Assembly: GCF_000745855.1 (NCBI RefSeq)
Contig: NZ_JQKD01000007.1
Location: 182,613 to 246,612 of the forward strand
Reading direction: 5' to 3'
From: Xenophilus azovorans DSM 13620
GTDB lineage: Bacteria > Pseudomonadota > Gammaproteobacteria > Burkholderiales > Burkholderiaceae_C
DNA: 64,000 nt
The position numbers were made by a program, and so were the translations under genes. The notes beneath the pieces were generated by a model. The model did no database searches. It was not told where the DNA came from and was given only the letters and a program-made list of their open reading frames with translations. Shown one piece after another: positions 17,107 through 25,559 of this stretch (within the stretch, counting starts at the first letter, position 1; the number at the start of each line of letters is the position of its first letter).

Positions 17107-17679
17107 ATGTCCACTGCCATGCCATCGTCTTCCCCGGACCCCCTCGAAACCATCGTCCTCGGCGGCGGCTGCTTCTGGTGCACCGAAGCGGTGTTCGACC
17201 GCGTGGAGGGTGTGACGGACGTCGAGTCCGGCTACGCCAACGGCCACCAGCCGCAGCCGACCTACGAGCAGGTGTGCAGCGGCAGCACCGGCCACGCGGA
17301 GGTGGTCAAGGTGCAGTTCGACCCGCAGCGCATCGGCCTGCGCGAGATCCTGGAGATCTTCTTCGTCGTGCACGACCCGACCACGCTGAACCGCCAGGGC
17401 AACGACGTGGGCACGCAGTACCGCAGCGCCATCTACACCACCACCGACGCCCAGCAGCAGACGGTGCGCGAGGTGATCGCGGAGCTGGCGGCGCACCAGG
17501 CGTACGGCGGCGTGCCCATCGTCACCGAGGTGGCGCCGCTGGCGTCCTACTGGCCGGCGGAGGACTACCACCAGGACTATTTCCTGAAGCACCCCGGGCA
17601 GGGCTACTGCGCCTTCGTGGTCGCGCCCAAGGTGGAGAAGTTCCGCAAGACCTTCGGCGAGCGCATGCGCAAGGACTGA
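17107..17679 (+). CDS. msrA: Peptide methionine-S-sulfoxide reductase MsrA
   Basis: 190 residues. MsrA reduces the S-epimer of methionine sulfoxide in proteins. The catalytic GGCFWCTEAVF (two Cys) is followed by GYANGHQPQPTYEQVCSG and the C-terminal family block YHQDYFLKHP. A ribosome site GGAGAG lies 11-16 bases upstream of ATG 17107. Divergent from the TetR regulator. Confidence 0.96.
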   Translation: MSTAMPSSSPDPLETIVLGGGCFWCTEAVFDRVEGVTDVESGYANGHQPQPTYEQVCSGSTGHAEVVKVQFDPQRIGLREILEIFFVVHDPTTLNRQGNDVGTQYRSAIYTTTDAQQQTVREVIAELAAHQAYGGVPIVTEVAPLASYWPAEDYHQDYFLKHPGQGYCAFVVAPKVEKFRKTFGERMRKD

Positions 17680-17726
17680 GCGCCCGAGAGCCCGACCGGG
17701 CGCATGCCCCGGCGGCGGCTGGCACA

Positions 17727-18152
17727 ATGTCCGGCCTCGTGACCGCCGCACCCTCCTTCTCGCCCGCCACCCGCACCTCCCGTGCGGCTGGCTTGGCGTG
17801 GCTGCTGGCCCTGGCCGTGGTGCTCGCCGCCACGCTGGGGCACCTGCACCGGGTGATGCACGACCCGGCGCCGGCCGCCGGCGCGCACGTCCACGGCGCG
17901 CATGCGGCCGCCTCGCACGACGGCCACCACGCGCACGCGCACGGGCTGCTGGCGCTGTTCGGCGGCCACGACGACGGCGACCTGCAGTGCCGGCTGTACG
18001 ACCAGCTCGCGCACGGCAGCGCGATGCCTTCGGTGGCGGCGCTGCTGCTGCCGGTGGTGCTGCCCACCGCCGTCTTCGACTTCATGCAGGGCGAAGCGCT
18101 GGCGCGCTGGGTCCTGCTGTTCGACGCCCGCGGGCCGCCCCCCGCTCGCTGA
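17727..18152 (+). CDS. His-rich membrane protein, zinc-associated (unknown function)
   Basis: 141 residues, no firm family assignment. One N-terminal transmembrane helix (about residues 22-38) is followed by a His-rich segment, HVHGAHAAASHDGHHAHAHG, about residues 54-73, and a second hydrophobic stretch (about 100-115). Such His runs bind Zn or Cu. It precedes the ZnuD-like receptor on the same strand, which suggests a zinc-handling role in the cell envelope, an inference from position. It could be a DUF2946-type protein. Confidence 0.7.
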   Translation: MSGLVTAAPSFSPATRTSRAAGLAWLLALAVVLAATLGHLHRVMHDPAPAAGAHVHGAHAAASHDGHHAHAHGLLALFGGHDDGDLQCRLYDQLAHGSAMPSVAALLLPVVLPTAVFDFMQGEALARWVLLFDARGPPPAR

Positions 18153-18222
18153 ACCTCCCCCGGTCCCTCGCGTCCCCTGCGATCGCGGGGCCCTGTCCTG
18201 CTGCCGTCCTGCCGGTTGGCCG

Positions 18223-18240
18223 TGCCATGCCGGCATGGCA
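18223..18240. promoter_or_regulatory. Perfect 18-bp palindrome in front of znuD
   Basis: TGCCATGCC then GGCATGGCA reads as a perfect inverted repeat 33 bp upstream of the receptor start. It could be a hairpin or an operator. It does not resemble a Zur box, which is AT-rich, and no convincing Zur box was found in this interval. Confidence 0.35.
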
Positions 18241-18273
18241 GCGGGGCGTGCCTGTTCAACGAGCGAATTCCAC

Positions 18274-20430
18274 ATGACATGCTTTTCCCTGGGCGGCGCC
18301 TCCGGCGCCGCCGCCTTGCTGCGCCTGAGCGCCGTTTCCACCGCCATCGCCGCGCTGTCCTCCACCGCCTGGGCGCAGACGCCCGGCGACACCCGGGCGC
18401 TGCCGCCGGTCACCGTGTCCGCCAGCGGGCTGGAACTGGGCGAGAACGACATGGTCACCCCCTCCAGCGTGCTGGAGGGCGAAGACCTGGTGCTGCGCCG
18501 CGGCGCCAACCTGGGCGACACGCTGGAAGGCGAGCCCGGTGTGCGCGCCACGCACTTCGGCGCCGGTGCCAGCCGGCCCATCATCCGCGGCATGGACGGC
18601 CCGCGCGTCAAGGTGCTGGGCGACGGCGCCGAGATCCAGGACGCCTCCACCATCAGCCCCGACCACGCGGTGGTGTCCGAGCCGCTGCTCACGCGCCAGA
18701 TCGAGGTGCTGCGCGGGCCCTCCGCGCTGCTGTACGGCGGCGGCGCGGTGGGCGGCGTGGTCAACGTGCTCGACCGCCGCGTGCCCACGCGGCGGCCCGA
18801 CAACGGCTTCGAGGGCAGCGTGGAGCTGCAGGGCCGCAGCGGCGCGCGCGAGGCGGCCGGCGCCTTCGACCTCACGACGGCGCTGGGCGACCACCTGGTG
18901 CTGCACCTGGAAGGCTCGCGCCGCGAGGCGCACGACTACCGCGTGGGGCGGCACTGGTCGGGCGGCACCCGCGTGCCCGGCAGCGACAACGCCACCGAGA
19001 ACTTCGGGGCGGGCCTGTCCTGGGTGGGGCCGCGCGGCTACCTGGGGCTGGCCTACAGCCTGCAGAGCAGCCGCTACGGCCTGCCGGGCCACAGCCACGC
19101 CTTCGAGGGCTGCCACCCGCACGGCAGCCACCTGCATTGCCCCGAGGGCGACGCGCACGGCCACGACCACGACCACGGCGACGAGGAGGATCACGAGCAC
19201 GAGGACCACGATCACGCCGAGGGCGATGACCACGACCACGAGCATGAACACGAGCACGGCACGCCGTGGGTGAAGCTGCGCAGCGAGCGCGTCGACCTGC
19301 GTGGCGAGCTGCTCGACCCGCTGCCCGGCTTCGCGCGCGCCCGCCTGCGCGCCGCCGTCACGCGCTACCGCCACCACGAGATCGAGGGCCAGGAGATCAG
19401 CACCACCTTCCGCAACCGGGCGCATGACGCGCGGCTGGAGCTGGAGCACCTGCCCATCGCCGGCTGGCGCGGCGTGCTGGGCGTGCAGACATCGCAGCGC
19501 CGCTTCAGCGCGCTGGGCGAGGAGGCCTACGTCGCCCCCACCCGCACGAACCGCACCGCGCTGTTCGCGCTGGAGGAGCGCCGCTTCGGCGACGTGCGCG
19601 TCGAGGCCTCGCTGCGCCACGAGTGGCAGCGCATCGACGTCGACTCGCTCACGCAGCGCGATGCCAGCCACCGCGGCACCTCGTTCTCGCTGGGCGCGCA
19701 GTGGCGCTTTGCGCCGGGCTGGTCGCTGGGTGGCTCGTTCACGCGCAGCCAGCGCCTGCCCACGGCCGAGGAGCTGTACGCCGACGGCCTGCACCTGGCG
19801 ACCCGCACCTACGAGGTGGGCAACGACCGGCTGCGCAAGGAGACCTCGCGCAACATCGACGTCACGCTCGCCCGGACGGCGGGCGACACCACCTTCTCGG
19901 TGTCGGGCTTCCACAACCGCGTGAAGAACTACATCTACGCCGACACGCTGGATGCCTACGAGGGCCTGCAGCTCATCGAGTACGCGCAGCGCGACGCCAC
20001 CTTCACCGGGCTGGAGGGCAGCGTGAAGCAGAAGCTGGGTGAGCACCTGTCGGTGACGGTGTTCGGCGACCACGTGCGCGGCCGGCTCGACGACGCGTCC
20101 GGCCTGGCGTCGCGCAACCTGCCGCGCATTCCGGCGCAGCGCCTGGGCGTGCGGGTGAACGCCAGCTACCAGGGCTGGAGCGGCTGGGTGGAGGCGTACC
20201 GCATGGCCAGCCAGCGCCGCATCGCCGCCTACGAGACCTGGACGCCGGGCTACACCATGCTCAACCTGGGCCTGGCGTACAGCACCCGCATCGACCGGCT
20301 GGACACGCAGTTCTACCTGCGCGCGGACAACCTGACCGACCGGCTCGCCTTCGCGCACACCTCCTTCATCAAGGACGCCGCACCGCTGCGCGGCCGCACG
20401 GTGACGGTGGGCATGCGCGTGAGCTTCTGA
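18274..20430 (+). CDS. znuD: TonB-dependent zinc receptor (ZnuD-like)
   Basis: 718 residues. A signal peptide ending STAWAQ is followed by the plug (RGMDGPRVKVLGDGAEIQ, PSALLYGGGAVGGVVNVLDRRVP) and a 22-strand barrel ending in aromatic VSF. An extracellular loop at 273-329 is exceptionally rich in His and Asp and includes two Cys (residues 280 and 289), as in Neisseria ZnuD, which takes up zinc or haem. Start ATG 18274 gives the signal peptide directly. The His-rich small gene lies 121 bp upstream. Confidence 0.92.
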   Translation: MTCFSLGGASGAAALLRLSAVSTAIAALSSTAWAQTPGDTRALPPVTVSASGLELGENDMVTPSSVLEGEDLVLRRGANLGDTLEGEPGVRATHFGAGASRPIIRGMDGPRVKVLGDGAEIQDASTISPDHAVVSEPLLTRQIEVLRGPSALLYGGGAVGGVVNVLDRRVPTRRPDNGFEGSVELQGRSGAREAAGAFDLTTALGDHLVLHLEGSRREAHDYRVGRHWSGGTRVPGSDNATENFGAGLSWVGPRGYLGLAYSLQSSRYGLPGHSHAFEGCHPHGSHLHCPEGDAHGHDHDHGDEEDHEHEDHDHAEGDDHDHEHEHEHGTPWVKLRSERVDLRGELLDPLPGFARARLRAAVTRYRHHEIEGQEISTTFRNRAHDARLELEHLPIAGWRGVLGVQTSQRRFSALGEEAYVAPTRTNRTALFALEERRFGDVRVEASLRHEWQRIDVDSLTQRDASHRGTSFSLGAQWRFAPGWSLGGSFTRSQRLPTAEELYADGLHLATRTYEVGNDRLRKETSRNIDVTLARTAGDTTFSVSGFHNRVKNYIYADTLDAYEGLQLIEYAQRDATFTGLEGSVKQKLGEHLSVTVFGDHVRGRLDDASGLASRNLPRIPAQRLGVRVNASYQGWSGWVEAYRMASQRRIAAYETWTPGYTMLNLGLAYSTRIDRLDTQFYLRADNLTDRLAFAHTSFIKDAAPLRGRTVTVGMRVSF

Positions 20431-20479
20431 CGGGCGCGGCGGCGCGGGCCGCCGCCGTGCGGCCCGCTATGCTCGACCG

Positions 20480-21412
20480 GTGAACCTGCCCGTCGTCTCC
20501 TCGCTGCTGCCCGTCGTCCTGCTCATCGCGGCGGGGTGGGTGGCGGGGCGGCGCGGCTGGATCGCGCCGGCGGCGATCCGCGACCTGTCGAACCTGATCT
20601 TCGTGCTGCTGGCGCCGGCGCTGCTGTTCCGCTCGATGAGCACGGTGCACCTGGGCGAGCTGAGCCTGAAGCCCGTGGCGGCGTACTTCATTGCAGCCGG
20701 CCTCATCTACGGCGCCACGCTGCTGCTGCGCGGCTTCAACCGCGAGGCGGCGGTGCTGGCGCTGGCCAACACCTACAGCAACACCGTGATGATCGGCATC
20801 CCGCTGGTCGGGCTGGCCTACGGGCCGGAGGGGCTGGTGACGTTGCTCACGCTGGTGTCGCTGCATTCGCTGACGCTGCTGACCGGCGCCACGGTGGTGC
20901 TGGAACTCGCCGCGGCGCGCGAGGAGCCCGGCCGCCGCCACGTGCTGGCGACGGTGCTGCGCGCGGTGCGCAACGCGGTGCTGCACCCGGTGGTGCTGCC
21001 GGTGCCCGCCGGCCTGCTGTTCGCCGCCACGGGCTGGACGATGCCGGAAGCCATCGACCGCCCGCTGCAGTGGTTGGGCCAGGCCTTCGCGCCGATGGCG
21101 CTGGTGCTGGTGGGCATCACGCTGGCCGCGACGCCCGTGGGCTCCCACCTGCGCGGCGCGCTGGTGCAGGCCGTGGCCAAGAACCTGGTGCACCCGCTGC
21201 TGGTGCTGGCCATCGGCTGGGCCCTGGGCGTGCACGGCCTGCCGCTCACGGTGATGGTGGTGGCCGCCGCCATGCCCATCGGCGCCAACGTGTTCATGTT
21301 CGCGCAGCGCTACCGCGTGGCGGAGGAACTGGTGACCGCCAGCGTGGTGGTGTCCACGCTGCTGGCGCTCGTCACCGTGTCGGGCGCGATGGCGCTGATG
21401 GCAGTTCTGTAG
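20480..21412 (+). CDS. AEC-family (auxin efflux carrier-like) transporter
   Basis: 310 residues, ten predicted helices in two five-helix halves, with GWIAPAAIRDLSNLIFVLLAPALLF and LALANTYSNTVMIGIPLVGLAYG, the typical family blocks. Bacterial members export small organic acids or malonate-type compounds. GTG start at 20480. The surroundings do not show its substrate. Confidence 0.9.
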   Translation: MNLPVVSSLLPVVLLIAAGWVAGRRGWIAPAAIRDLSNLIFVLLAPALLFRSMSTVHLGELSLKPVAAYFIAAGLIYGATLLLRGFNREAAVLALANTYSNTVMIGIPLVGLAYGPEGLVTLLTLVSLHSLTLLTGATVVLELAAAREEPGRRHVLATVLRAVRNAVLHPVVLPVPAGLLFAATGWTMPEAIDRPLQWLGQAFAPMALVLVGITLAATPVGSHLRGALVQAVAKNLVHPLLVLAIGWALGVHGLPLTVMVVAAAMPIGANVFMFAQRYRVAEELVTASVVVSTLLALVTVSGAMALMAVL

Positions 21413-21539
21413 ATGGGATCAGGTGTCCATGGCGCTGCGCGCTCCCGCATTGCATGAAACGGTACCCGGCCGGTCGCGGTTCAGAAGGCCGCGGAGCAGG
21501 CCATGCGGGAACACCCGCGGAACTGGCTGTGCCAGGCCG

Positions 21540-21605
21540 CTGGGTGTGCCCCCTGGAGGGGGTTGGCGAAGCGGAACGAAGTCCGCGAAGACTGGGGGTG
21601 TTTCA
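21540..21605. repeat. GC-rich intergenic palindromic repeat, inverted copy
   Basis: CCCCCT/AGGGGG hairpin at 21549-21562 with flank GGCGAAGCGGAACGAAGTCC. It resembles, on the opposite strand, the element at 1957-2037 (shared CCCCCA and AGGGGG core). It lies between the convergent AEC and pdxH genes, so it may also act as a bidirectional terminator. Confidence 0.5.
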
Positions 21606-21607
21606 CT

Positions 21608-22255
21608 TTACGGTGCCAGGCGCTCGCGTATCCAGGCGCCGCCTTCGACACGGTAGCGCAGCCGGTCGTGCAGCCGGCTCTTGCGGCCCTGCCAGAACTC
21701 CCAGCGGTCGGGCACCAGGCGGAAGCCGCCCCAGTGCGGCGGGCGCGGCGGGTTGAGCAGGAACTTCGCGCTGTACTTCGCGGCGTTGGCCACCAGCACC
21801 GAGCGGCCTTCGATCACCTGGCTCTGCGGGCTGGCCCAGGCGCCGATGCGCGAGTCCAGCGGGCGGCTGGCGAAGTAGGCGTCGCTCTCGGCGTCGCCGG
21901 CCTTCTCGACCACGCCCTCGATGCGCACCACGCGCTCCAGCTCGACCCAGTGGAACTGCAGCGCGGCGTACGGGTTGCCGGCCAGCTCCTGGCCCTTGCG
22001 GCTGTCGTAGTTGGTGTACCAGACGATGCCGCGCGCGTCGTAGCCCTTGACGAGCACGATGCGCGTGGAGGGGCGCAGGTCGCTGCCCACGGTGGCCAGC
22101 GTCATGGCGTTGGGCTCGGGCACCTGGGCGGCGATGGCCTCGGACAGCCAGCGCTCGAACTGGGCCAGCGGATCGCTGGCGCTGTGGGCCTCGTCGAGTT
22201 CGGCGCGCTCGTAGCTCTTGCGCAGCGAGGCGATGGAGTGGGGCAGGTCGCTCAT
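21608..22255 (-). CDS. pdxH: Pyridoxamine 5'-phosphate oxidase
   Basis: 215-residue FMN-dependent enzyme making pyridoxal-5'-phosphate (vitamin B6). Seen: N-terminal [15 protein letters not shown]-binding [19 protein letters not shown] and a C-terminal half with [16 protein letters not shown]. All family markers are in place and length is normal. Start ATG 22255 follows typical family N-termini. The gene stands alone and diverges from the bestrophin gene. Confidence 0.97.
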   Translation of the reverse strand: MSDLPHSIASLRKSYERAELDEAHSASDPLAQFERWLSEAIAAQVPEPNAMTLATVGSDLRPSTRIVLVKGYDARGIVWYTNYDSRKGQELAGNPYAALQFHWVELERVVRIEGVVEKAGDAESDAYFASRPLDSRIGAWASPQSQVIEGRSVLVANAAKYSAKFLLNPPRPPHWGGFRLVPDRWEFWQGRKSRLHDRLRYRVEGGAWIRERLAP

Positions 22256-22301
22256 GGCCGCCGATTGTGCGCGCGCCCCGCGCGCATAACATCGCCCTCC
22301 C

Positions 22302-23213
22302 ATGATCGTGCGTCCCCGTCCCCACTGGCTGCGCCTGCTGTTCGTCTGGCGAGGCTCGATCCTGTCGCAGATCCTGCCGCAGTTGCTGGGCACGCTGGCG
22401 CTGGCGGTGCTGGTGACGCTGCTGCACGGGCACGTGCTGCGCTGGAAGGTGCCGATGAACTTCGTGCCCTTCTCGCTGATCGGGCTGACGCTGGCGATCT
22501 TCCTGGGCTTTCGCAACGGCACCAGCTACGGCCGCTGGTGGGAGGCGCGCACGCTGTGGGGCGCGCTGCTGGTCGAGTGCCGCGCCGCCGTGCGGCAGGC
22601 GCAGACGCTGGTGGACGGCGAGGGCCATGCCCCGGTGCTGGCGCACCGGCTGATCGCGCTGGTCCACGCGCTGCGCCACCAGCTGCGCGGCAGCGACGCC
22701 GCGGCCGACCTGGCCCGGCTGCTGCCGCCGGAGGAGGCGGCGCGCGCCGGCGCGGCGCGCTACCCGGCGGCCGCCCTGCTGCTGATGGCCGGCGAGTGGC
22801 TGCGCGACATGCGCCGCCAGGGCCGCGTCGCGCCGGCCGTGGTGCCGGCGCTGGAGCAGCCGTTGGCGCAGATCGGCGCCGCCGTGGGCGGCTGCGAGCG
22901 GCTGGACAGCACGCCGATCCCCTTCACCTACGGCGTCATCATCCATCGCACCATCTACCTGTACTGCCTGCTGCTGCCCTTCGGGCTGGTGGATTCGATC
23001 GGCCCGATGACGCCGGTGATCGTGGTTTTCGTGGCCTACACCTTCTTCGCGCTGGAGGCGCTGGGCTCGGAGCTGGAAGAGCCCTTCGGCACCGCGTCCA
23101 ACGCGCTGGCGCTCGACGCGATGTGCTGGACCATCGAGACCTCGCTGCGGGAGTCCATCGGCGAACTTGACTGGCCACCGCAGCCGCAGCCCCGCGACCA
23201 CGTCTTGACATGA
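22302..23213 (+). CDS. Bestrophin-family anion channel
   Basis: 303 residues with four hydrophobic helices and the bestrophin block [20 protein letters not shown] followed by [13 protein letters not shown]-terminal [23 protein letters not shown] carries the acidic residues typical of the family's inner segment. Bacterial bestrophins conduct anions or act as weak cation channels. It overlaps the next gene by four bases (ATGA). Confidence 0.92.
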   Translation: MIVRPRPHWLRLLFVWRGSILSQILPQLLGTLALAVLVTLLHGHVLRWKVPMNFVPFSLIGLTLAIFLGFRNGTSYGRWWEARTLWGALLVECRAAVRQAQTLVDGEGHAPVLAHRLIALVHALRHQLRGSDAAADLARLLPPEEAARAGAARYPAAALLLMAGEWLRDMRRQGRVAPAVVPALEQPLAQIGAAVGGCERLDSTPIPFTYGVIIHRTIYLYCLLLPFGLVDSIGPMTPVIVVFVAYTFFALEALGSELEEPFGTASNALALDAMCWTIETSLRESIGELDWPPQPQPRDHVLT

Positions 23214-23770
23214 CCGGCCTGCCCGTGGTCCTGGTGCTCGCCTCGGGCCGGGGCGAGCGCTTCCGCGCCTCCGGCGGGCAGGTGCACAAGCTGCAGGCGC
23301 TGCTGGGCGGGCGGCCGGTGATCGAGTGCACGCTGGAGGCTGTGCGCGCCAGCGGCCTGCCCTGGCACGTGGAGGACGCCGGCCACCCCGGCATGGGCGA
23401 CTCCATCGCAGCCGCCGTGCGCGCCACGCGCGGAGCGGGCGGCTGGCTCGTCCTGCCGGCCGACCTGCCGCTGGTCAGGCCGGACACGCTGCGCCGTGTG
23501 GCCGAGGCGCTGGCCGCCGGCGCGGGCGCGGCGCAGCCGGTGCACGGCGGCGAACGCGGCCACCCGGTGGGCTTCAGCGCCGCCTGCGGGCCGGCGCTGG
23601 CAGCTCTGGCCGGCGCGCAGGGCGCCGCGCCGGTGCTGCGCGCGCAGCGCGAGGCGGGCGCGCTGGTGGAAGTGCCGGTGGATGACGAGGGCATCGTCAC
23701 CGACGTCGACACCGTGGCCGACCTGGCGCGCGCCGAGGCGCTGTGGCGCGCGCGCGGGGCGGGCGGCTGA
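23210..23770 (+). CDS. MocA/MobA-like molybdopterin nucleotidyltransferase
   Basis: 186 residues, MobA-like NTP transferase fold: LVLASGRGERFRASGG (nucleotide loop), then LVLPADLPLVRPDTL (the DxP metal site) and GHPVGFS. MocA transfers CMP to molybdopterin for molybdenum hydroxylases. The xanthine-dehydrogenase-type hydroxylase operon lies about 1.8 kb further on, which supports this role. It is coupled to the bestrophin gene by ATGA. Other NTP-transferase roles are possible. Confidence 0.82.
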   Translation: MTGLPVVLVLASGRGERFRASGGQVHKLQALLGGRPVIECTLEAVRASGLPWHVEDAGHPGMGDSIAAAVRATRGAGGWLVLPADLPLVRPDTLRRVAEALAAGAGAAQPVHGGERGHPVGFSAACGPALAALAGAQGAAPVLRAQREAGALVEVPVDDEGIVTDVDTVADLARAEALWRARGAGG

Positions 23771-23792
23771 GCCGCCGCCCGGCAGCATCCGT

Positions 23793-24353
23793 TCAGATAT
23801 CCAGCCCGGGCACGTCGTCCGCGGTGGGCCGGGCGTCGGCCTGCAGGCAGTGCGCGCGCAGGCGCATCAAGGCGCGGTACATGGCGTCGCGCTCCTCGGG
23901 CGGCAGCACGCGGATGGCGGCCGCCTGCCGCGCCCGGGCGATCGGGATGGCCTGGCGGTGCAGCGCCTCGCCCTCGGGCGTGATGTGGCACCAGGTCTTC
24001 TTGCGCGGGCCGGTGCCCTCGGTCTCCAGCCGCACCAGGCGCCGCCCCTCCAGCAGCTTGAGCGTGCGGCTGACCAGCGCCTTGTCGGAGGTGGACTGCG
24101 CGACCAGCTCGCCGAAGACGATGCGCCCGGCGTGCGCCACCAGCGAGAGCAGGCGCCACTCCGACACCGTGAGCCCGAACTGCTCGGCATAGGGCACCGT
24201 GAGCTGGCGCCGCAAGGCGTTGCCCACCTGGCTCATCAGGGTGGTGATGAAGGCATCGACGGTCAGGCCGGTGCCGTGCTCGTCCAGGTCGGACCAGGGG
24301 GTGGAGGAGGGGGCGTCGCTCATGGAAACGGCCATTCTTCCATGCAGATGCAA
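23793..24353 (-). CDS. MarR-family transcriptional regulator
   Basis: 186 residues. The winged helix (about 60-125) carries LTVSEWRLLSLVAHAGRIVFGELVAQSTSDKALVSRTLKLLEGRRLVRLE in pieces. The first Met (24353) has GAGAAGG just upstream, and Met7 and Met11 are alternatives. It diverges from the Bug receptor and Mo-hydroxylase operon, and the intervening 200 bp holds three perfect palindromes, so it probably represses or activates that operon and itself in response to the substrate. Confidence 0.93.
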   Translation of the reverse strand: MHLHGRMAVSMSDAPSSTPWSDLDEHGTGLTVDAFITTLMSQVGNALRRQLTVPYAEQFGLTVSEWRLLSLVAHAGRIVFGELVAQSTSDKALVSRTLKLLEGRRLVRLETEGTGPRKKTWCHITPEGEALHRQAIPIARARQAAAIRVLPPEERDAMYRALMRLRAHCLQADARPTADDVPGLDI

Positions 24354-24396
24354 GCCTTCTCGCCAGTGAGCGGATTAGGGCGGGGCACCCAGCTGA

Positions 24397-24416
24397 TTAA
24401 AGGGTTTACCCTTTAA
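24397..24416. promoter_or_regulatory. 9-2-9 perfect palindrome, MarR operator candidate
   Basis: Arms TTAAAGGGT and ACCCTTTAA around TT. In the AT-rich divergent promoter region, directly abutting the next inverted repeat. A possible -10 (TATAGA) for the operon promoter lies at 24430-24435. Confidence 0.6.
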
Positions 24417-24428
24417 TTGATGAATCAA
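24417..24428. promoter_or_regulatory. TTGAT-GA-ATCAA inverted repeat
   Basis: Perfect 5-2-5 repeat adjoining the first palindrome. It shares the TTGAT/ATCAA half-site with the 22-bp palindrome at 24467, which suggests repeated binding by one regulator. Confidence 0.55.
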
Positions 24429-24466
24429 CTATAGACACAAAATTCGCATCGTTCCTTTAGCGGTTC

Positions 24467-24488
24467 TTTGATTCATATATGAATCAAA
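24467..24488. promoter_or_regulatory. 22-bp perfect palindrome, MarR operator candidate
   Basis: Arms TTTGATTCATA and TATGAATCAAA form a perfect 11-11 palindrome, 72 bases upstream of the receptor start, in the untranslated leader or at the promoter. TTGATTCAT and ATGAATCAA fit the MarR-type symmetric recognition sequence. The ATG inside it (24479) is in frame with the receptor but is unlikely to be the start. Confidence 0.65.
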
Positions 24489-24559
24489 TCAAGCGCCTGT
24501 CTGTTCCCTGCCCCCTTTCGGCCGCCTGCCGGCGGCCGGCCACCCACGAGGAGCCTTCG

Positions 24560-25552
24560 ATGCCCACGATCCGCCGTCATGTTCTCGCCGCCGCGCTGGC
24601 TGCCAGCGCCCTGGCCGCGCTGCCCGCCCTGGCCCAGGGCGACTATCCCGCCGCCAAGCCGGTCACCGTGGTGGTCTCGTACCCGCCCGGGGGCGACACC
24701 GACGCCATCGCGCGCCTGTTCGCCGAGAAGCTGGGCCAGCGCATCAAGCAGTCCGTCATCATCGACAACCGGCCGGGCGCCGGCGGCGCCATCGGCAACG
24801 GCCACGTCGGCCGCGCCGCGCCGGACGGCTACACGCTGCTGTTCACGCCCAACCCCTTCACCACCGCGCCGATGGTGATGAAGCTCTCCGGCGCCGCCAG
24901 CTACGACGTGCTGGGCGGCTACGAGGCCGTCATCAACACCGCCACCCAGCCGCTGGTGCTGGTGGGCAACCCCGCGGCGCTGGGCAGTGCGAAGACGCTG
25001 CCCCAGCTGGTGGCGGCGGCCAAGGCCGGCAAGTCGGTCTCCTACGCCAGCCCCGGCGCCGGCTCGCCCATGCACATCGTCGGCGAGTGGCTGAACAAGG
25101 CCGCCGGCGTGAAGTTCTCGCACGTGCCCTACCGCGGGGTCGGCCCCTCGGTCAACGACGTGGTGGCCGGGCACGTGGACACGGCCTGGGTGACCATCGG
25201 CGCGGTGCGCCAGTACCTGGGCACCGGCAAGCTGATCCCGCTGGCGATCGGCGACGCGCAGCGCAGCAGGCTGGCGCCCGAGGTGCCGACGCTGGTGGAG
25301 CTGGGCTACAAGGACGTGGTGGTCGGCGCCTGGAACGGCTTCTTCGCGCCCAAGGGCACGCCGGCGGCGGTGGTCAAGCTGCTCAACGAAAACCTGAACG
25401 CGATCCTCAAGGAGCCGGAGGTGGTCGAGAAGCTGGCCGTCTTCGGCGCCCTGCCGGCCGGCGGCGCGCCGGACGTGCTCGCCAGGCTGAACCAGCGCGA
25501 GTACGCGGTGATGGGCAAGGCGATCCGCGACCTGGGCATCAGTGCCGAGTGA
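24560..25552 (+). CDS. Tripartite tricarboxylate transporter (Bug-type) substrate receptor
   Basis: About 330 residues after the chosen start. The signal peptide MPTIRRHVLAAALAAS ends near LPALAQ, and the Bug block YPPGGDTDAIARLFAEKLGQ and SVIIDNRPGAGGAIGNG are clear. ATG 24560 is favoured by AGGAG seven bases upstream; an in-frame ATG at 24479 lies in the palindrome. Bug receptors bind small carboxylates. It stands as first gene before the Mo-hydroxylase, so it likely delivers or senses the hydroxylase substrate. No membrane partners (TctA/B) are adjacent. Confidence 0.9.
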   Translation: MPTIRRHVLAAALAASALAALPALAQGDYPAAKPVTVVVSYPPGGDTDAIARLFAEKLGQRIKQSVIIDNRPGAGGAIGNGHVGRAAPDGYTLLFTPNPFTTAPMVMKLSGAASYDVLGGYEAVINTATQPLVLVGNPAALGSAKTLPQLVAAAKAGKSVSYASPGAGSPMHIVGEWLNKAAGVKFSHVPYRGVGPSVNDVVAGHVDTAWVTIGAVRQYLGTGKLIPLAIGDAQRSRLAPEVPTLVELGYKDVVVGAWNGFFAPKGTPAAVVKLLNENLNAILKEPEVVEKLAVFGALPAGGAPDVLARLNQREYAVMGKAIRDLGISAE

Positions 25553-25559
25553 GGCCGCG

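Noticed and set aside
17690..18273. Zur box for the zinc genes
   Set aside because: No AT-rich symmetric site of the Zur type; the only palindrome is GC-rich.
19156..19260. Tandem CACGAC/GAGCAC-type repeats
   Set aside because: They encode the His/Asp/Glu-rich zinc loop of the receptor, so they are coding low complexity rather than a separate repeat element.
20431..20465. GGCGGC...GCCGCC hairpin after the zinc receptor as a terminator
   Set aside because: GC-rich pairing only, no T-tract; could be chance in this genome.
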